Assembly: GCA_030426005.1 (NCBI GenBank)
Contig: JAUHZM010000145.1
Coordinates: 1 to 7,801 of the forward strand
DNA length: 7,801 nt
Direction of reading: 5' to 3'
Origin: Gammaproteobacteria bacterium
Lineage (GTDB): Bacteria > Pseudomonadota > Gammaproteobacteria > Arenicellales > Arenicellaceae
Shown here: piece by piece, positions 6,556 through 7,801 of the stretch
How the letters are laid out: every line of letters begins with the position of its first letter
Position numbering within the stretch: position 1 is the first letter of the stretch
The notes under the pieces: generated by a model
Seen by the model: the letters and a program-made list of their open reading frames with translations, nothing else
Told to the model about the DNA's origin: nothing
Databases searched by the model: none
Made by a program: the position numbers and the translations under genes

Positions 6556-7118
6556 GCCTGTATTTGGTTCGACACACAACACCGGCGATTAATTCCGGCA
6601 TTTGCTACGGGCAAACTGACCTTGATTTAGCCGCCAGCGCCGAACAGGATATACAACGAGTGCAAGACCGTTTGCCAGATCAGGTAAGCCAGGTTTACAG
6701 CAGTCCACTAAACCGCTGCACTAAACTAGCGCAGTGGATAACCGATAACACCGTAGAGATCAGACCCGCATTAAGCGAGTTGAACTTCGGCGCCTGGGAA
6801 ATGCAGTCCTGGGACACAATACCCAGGGCTGATTTGGATGCTTGGGCAGAAAATATCATCGATTACGCTCCGGCTAACGGCGAGTCGCTCAATTTAATGC
6901 AACAACGAGTTTTAAGCTGCTGGCACCAAATTTGCACCACGCGATCAAAACGTGATGACACCGTTGTGGTTACGCACGCGGGCGTTATTCGAGTGATCCA
7001 TGCATTCGAAATGGGTTGGCCTATTCACAAAATGTTCGATCTCACTATTTCGTATGGCGGCATCCTACAACTTTCGCACGGTTGCGCCGCGACAAAACCC
7101 GTACTACAAATTTTGTAA
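6552..7118 (+). CDS. cobC: Adenosylcobalamin/alpha-ribazole phosphatase (histidine phosphatase family)
   Basis: CobC removes the 5'-phosphate of adenosylcobalamin phosphate, or of alpha-ribazole phosphate, completing the nucleotide loop. The 188-residue protein belongs to the phosphoglycerate mutase-like histidine phosphatases. LVRHT holds the phospho-accepting H8 next to R7. The second phosphate-pocket arginine is probably R55 in SSPLNRC, E76 in LSELNFGAWE is the likely general acid, and H142 in VVTHAGVIR is the second catalytic histidine. CYGQTDLDLA (18-27) is characteristic of CobC within this large superfamily. It starts with GTG at 6552, overlapping the cobS stop as GTGA, and is the last gene of the operon. 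It should not be confused with Pseudomonas denitrificans CobC, the decarboxylase. Confidence 0.92.
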   Translation: MSLYLVRHTTPAINSGICYGQTDLDLAASAEQDIQRVQDRLPDQVSQVYSSPLNRCTKLAQWITDNTVEIRPALSELNFGAWEMQSWDTIPRADLDAWAENIIDYAPANGESLNLMQQRVLSCWHQICTTRSKRDDTVVVTHAGVIRVIHAFEMGWPIHKMFDLTISYGGILQLSHGCAATKPVLQIL

Positions 7119-7295
7119 CCTACTCGATCAAGAAATGCCGAATTTTGTCAAACTTTTATCTTCACGCCGATTGCGCTATAACGAACATGGGTAGGGTAAG
7201 ATTTGACGATAACTGCGTGTCAGCGCCGTGTGCTGCATTGCTGACGTCCATGGAGTCAGATTTAAGGCAATAAAATAAACGATAACAATAGCTGT

Positions 7296-7801
7296 ATGAA
7301 ATCTATGCCCCCGATTGGAAATTCGCCTTCAGATGCCGTGTCAGCCCCCTTTCGACGCTTGCACCAAAGATCATGTTGTACGCTAGTCATAGCGATACTA
7401 CTCACGCTTTCTGGTTGTGAGTTGGGACGCAAGCCGCCGCCGGTAGAAACACCGCCGCCAGTCGTAGAGCCTGAAGTTAAACCTGAAATTTACAGCGCCA
7501 CGCCGATTAAAGCGGCGCCGCGCACATTAATCCGCTTTGCCCAAACGGCACTAAATAAACTGGGATACTCCATCGGCCGAGTCGATGGTTTGTGGGGGCC
7601 ACGCTCTGCCACCGCAATTCGCCAGTTTGAAACGGACCGTGATTTATGGAGCGCCAACGGTCATTTATCGGAACTAAACCTCCATCATCTCACGGAAGAA
7701 TCAGGACTGAGTCTGGCAAATTTCGAACGCGAAGAGAAGCCACAACCAAAGACCATTGCCAACCAACTACGCGGTACCACGCCGCTGTCCAAGGGCGCAC
7801 A
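7296..7801 (+). CDS. Putative lipoprotein with peptidoglycan-binding-like domain, 5' part
   Basis: The frame opens at ATG 7296, after an in-frame TAA at 7263, and stays open to the right edge, giving 168 residues without a stop. The N-terminus has a hydrophobic stretch (about 29-39) ending in LSGC, a lipobox with C41. The 28 residues before it are long for a signal peptide. A TTG at 7359 would give a conventional signal of about 19 residues, but neither start has a clear ribosome site. After C41 comes a Pro/Glu/Lys-rich linker (about 46-65). Residues about 77-135 then resemble a peptidoglycan-binding domain of the PG_binding_1 type, including LNKLGYSIGRVDGLWGPRS and TAIRQFETD. This suggests an envelope lipoprotein reaching the cell wall. 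The C-terminal domain that would define its activity is outside the window. It is probably unrelated to the B12 operon. Confidence 0.75.
   Translation, partial: MKSMPPIGNSPSDAVSAPFRRLHQRSCCTLVIAILLTLSGCELGRKPPPVETPPPVVEPEVKPEIYSATPIKAAPRTLIRFAQTALNKLGYSIGRVDGLWGPRSATAIRQFETDRDLWSANGHLSELNLHHLTEESGLSLANFEREEKPQPKTIANQLRGTTPLSKGA

Noticed and set aside
7016..7273. Small open frames across the end of cobC and the following gap (also 7000-7194)
   Set aside because: Both begin inside cobC in other frames and run into the gap. There is no ribosome site, and the composition does not look like a real protein.
7203..7276. Possible promoter for the lipoprotein gene (TTGACG at 7203, TTGCTG at 7238, TTTAAG at 7261, TAAAAT at 7271)
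   Set aside because: No pair gives good -35 and -10 matches at 16-18 base spacing. The only pair at 17 bases, TTGCTG with TTTAAG, matches poorly, so I do not annotate it.

Overview
The window holds one tightly packed, co-directional (+ strand) cobalamin (vitamin B12) operon of nine genes, with the beginning of an unrelated lipoprotein gene after it. All ten coding regions read left to right. Base composition looks balanced, near half G+C. The encoded proteins look proteobacterial, most likely from a gammaproteobacterium. This rests on family resemblance (a HmuV-like ATPase, the ENGNDAVFG form of CbiB, a BtuF with SYSDYP) and on two Gram-negative-style lipoproteins. It is an inference, and no genus can be named.

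Layout: 1-413 is the C-terminal end of a BtuC/FecCD-type permease. 418-1224 is its ABC ATPase. 1228-1755 is cobU, 1752-2708 cbiB, 2709-3761 the threonine-phosphate decarboxylase (cobD), 3787-4824 cobT, 4841-5755 a BtuF lipoprotein, 5752-6555 cobS, and 6552-7118 the alpha-ribazole phosphatase cobC. Gaps inside the operon are at most 25 bases, and several junctions are 4-base overlaps (ATGA or GTGA) or abutting stop/start codons. This indicates one transcript with translational coupling. After a 177-base gap a new gene begins at 7296. It encodes a lipoprotein with a proline-rich linker and a peptidoglycan-binding-like domain, and it runs off the window.

The genes form a coherent pathway. The permease, ATPase and BtuF would carry cobalamin or cobinamide across the inner membrane. 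CobD makes (R)-1-amino-2-propanol phosphate from threonine phosphate, and CbiB attaches it to adenosylcobyric acid. CobU phosphorylates adenosylcobinamide where needed and guanylylates it. CobT activates the lower-ligand base, CobS joins the two halves, and CobC removes the remaining phosphate. No corrin-ring biosynthesis gene, corrinoid adenosyltransferase, cobyric acid synthase or B12 riboswitch is visible here. An operon start with those elements could lie upstream of base 1.

I see no mobile element, CRISPR array, tRNA, rRNA or wholly unknown system. The points most worth a second look are modest: a HmuUV-like transporter core in a B12 operon with its binding protein encoded separately, an ATPase with an N-terminal insertion where the A-loop aromatic should be, and a BtuF that is a lipoprotein.
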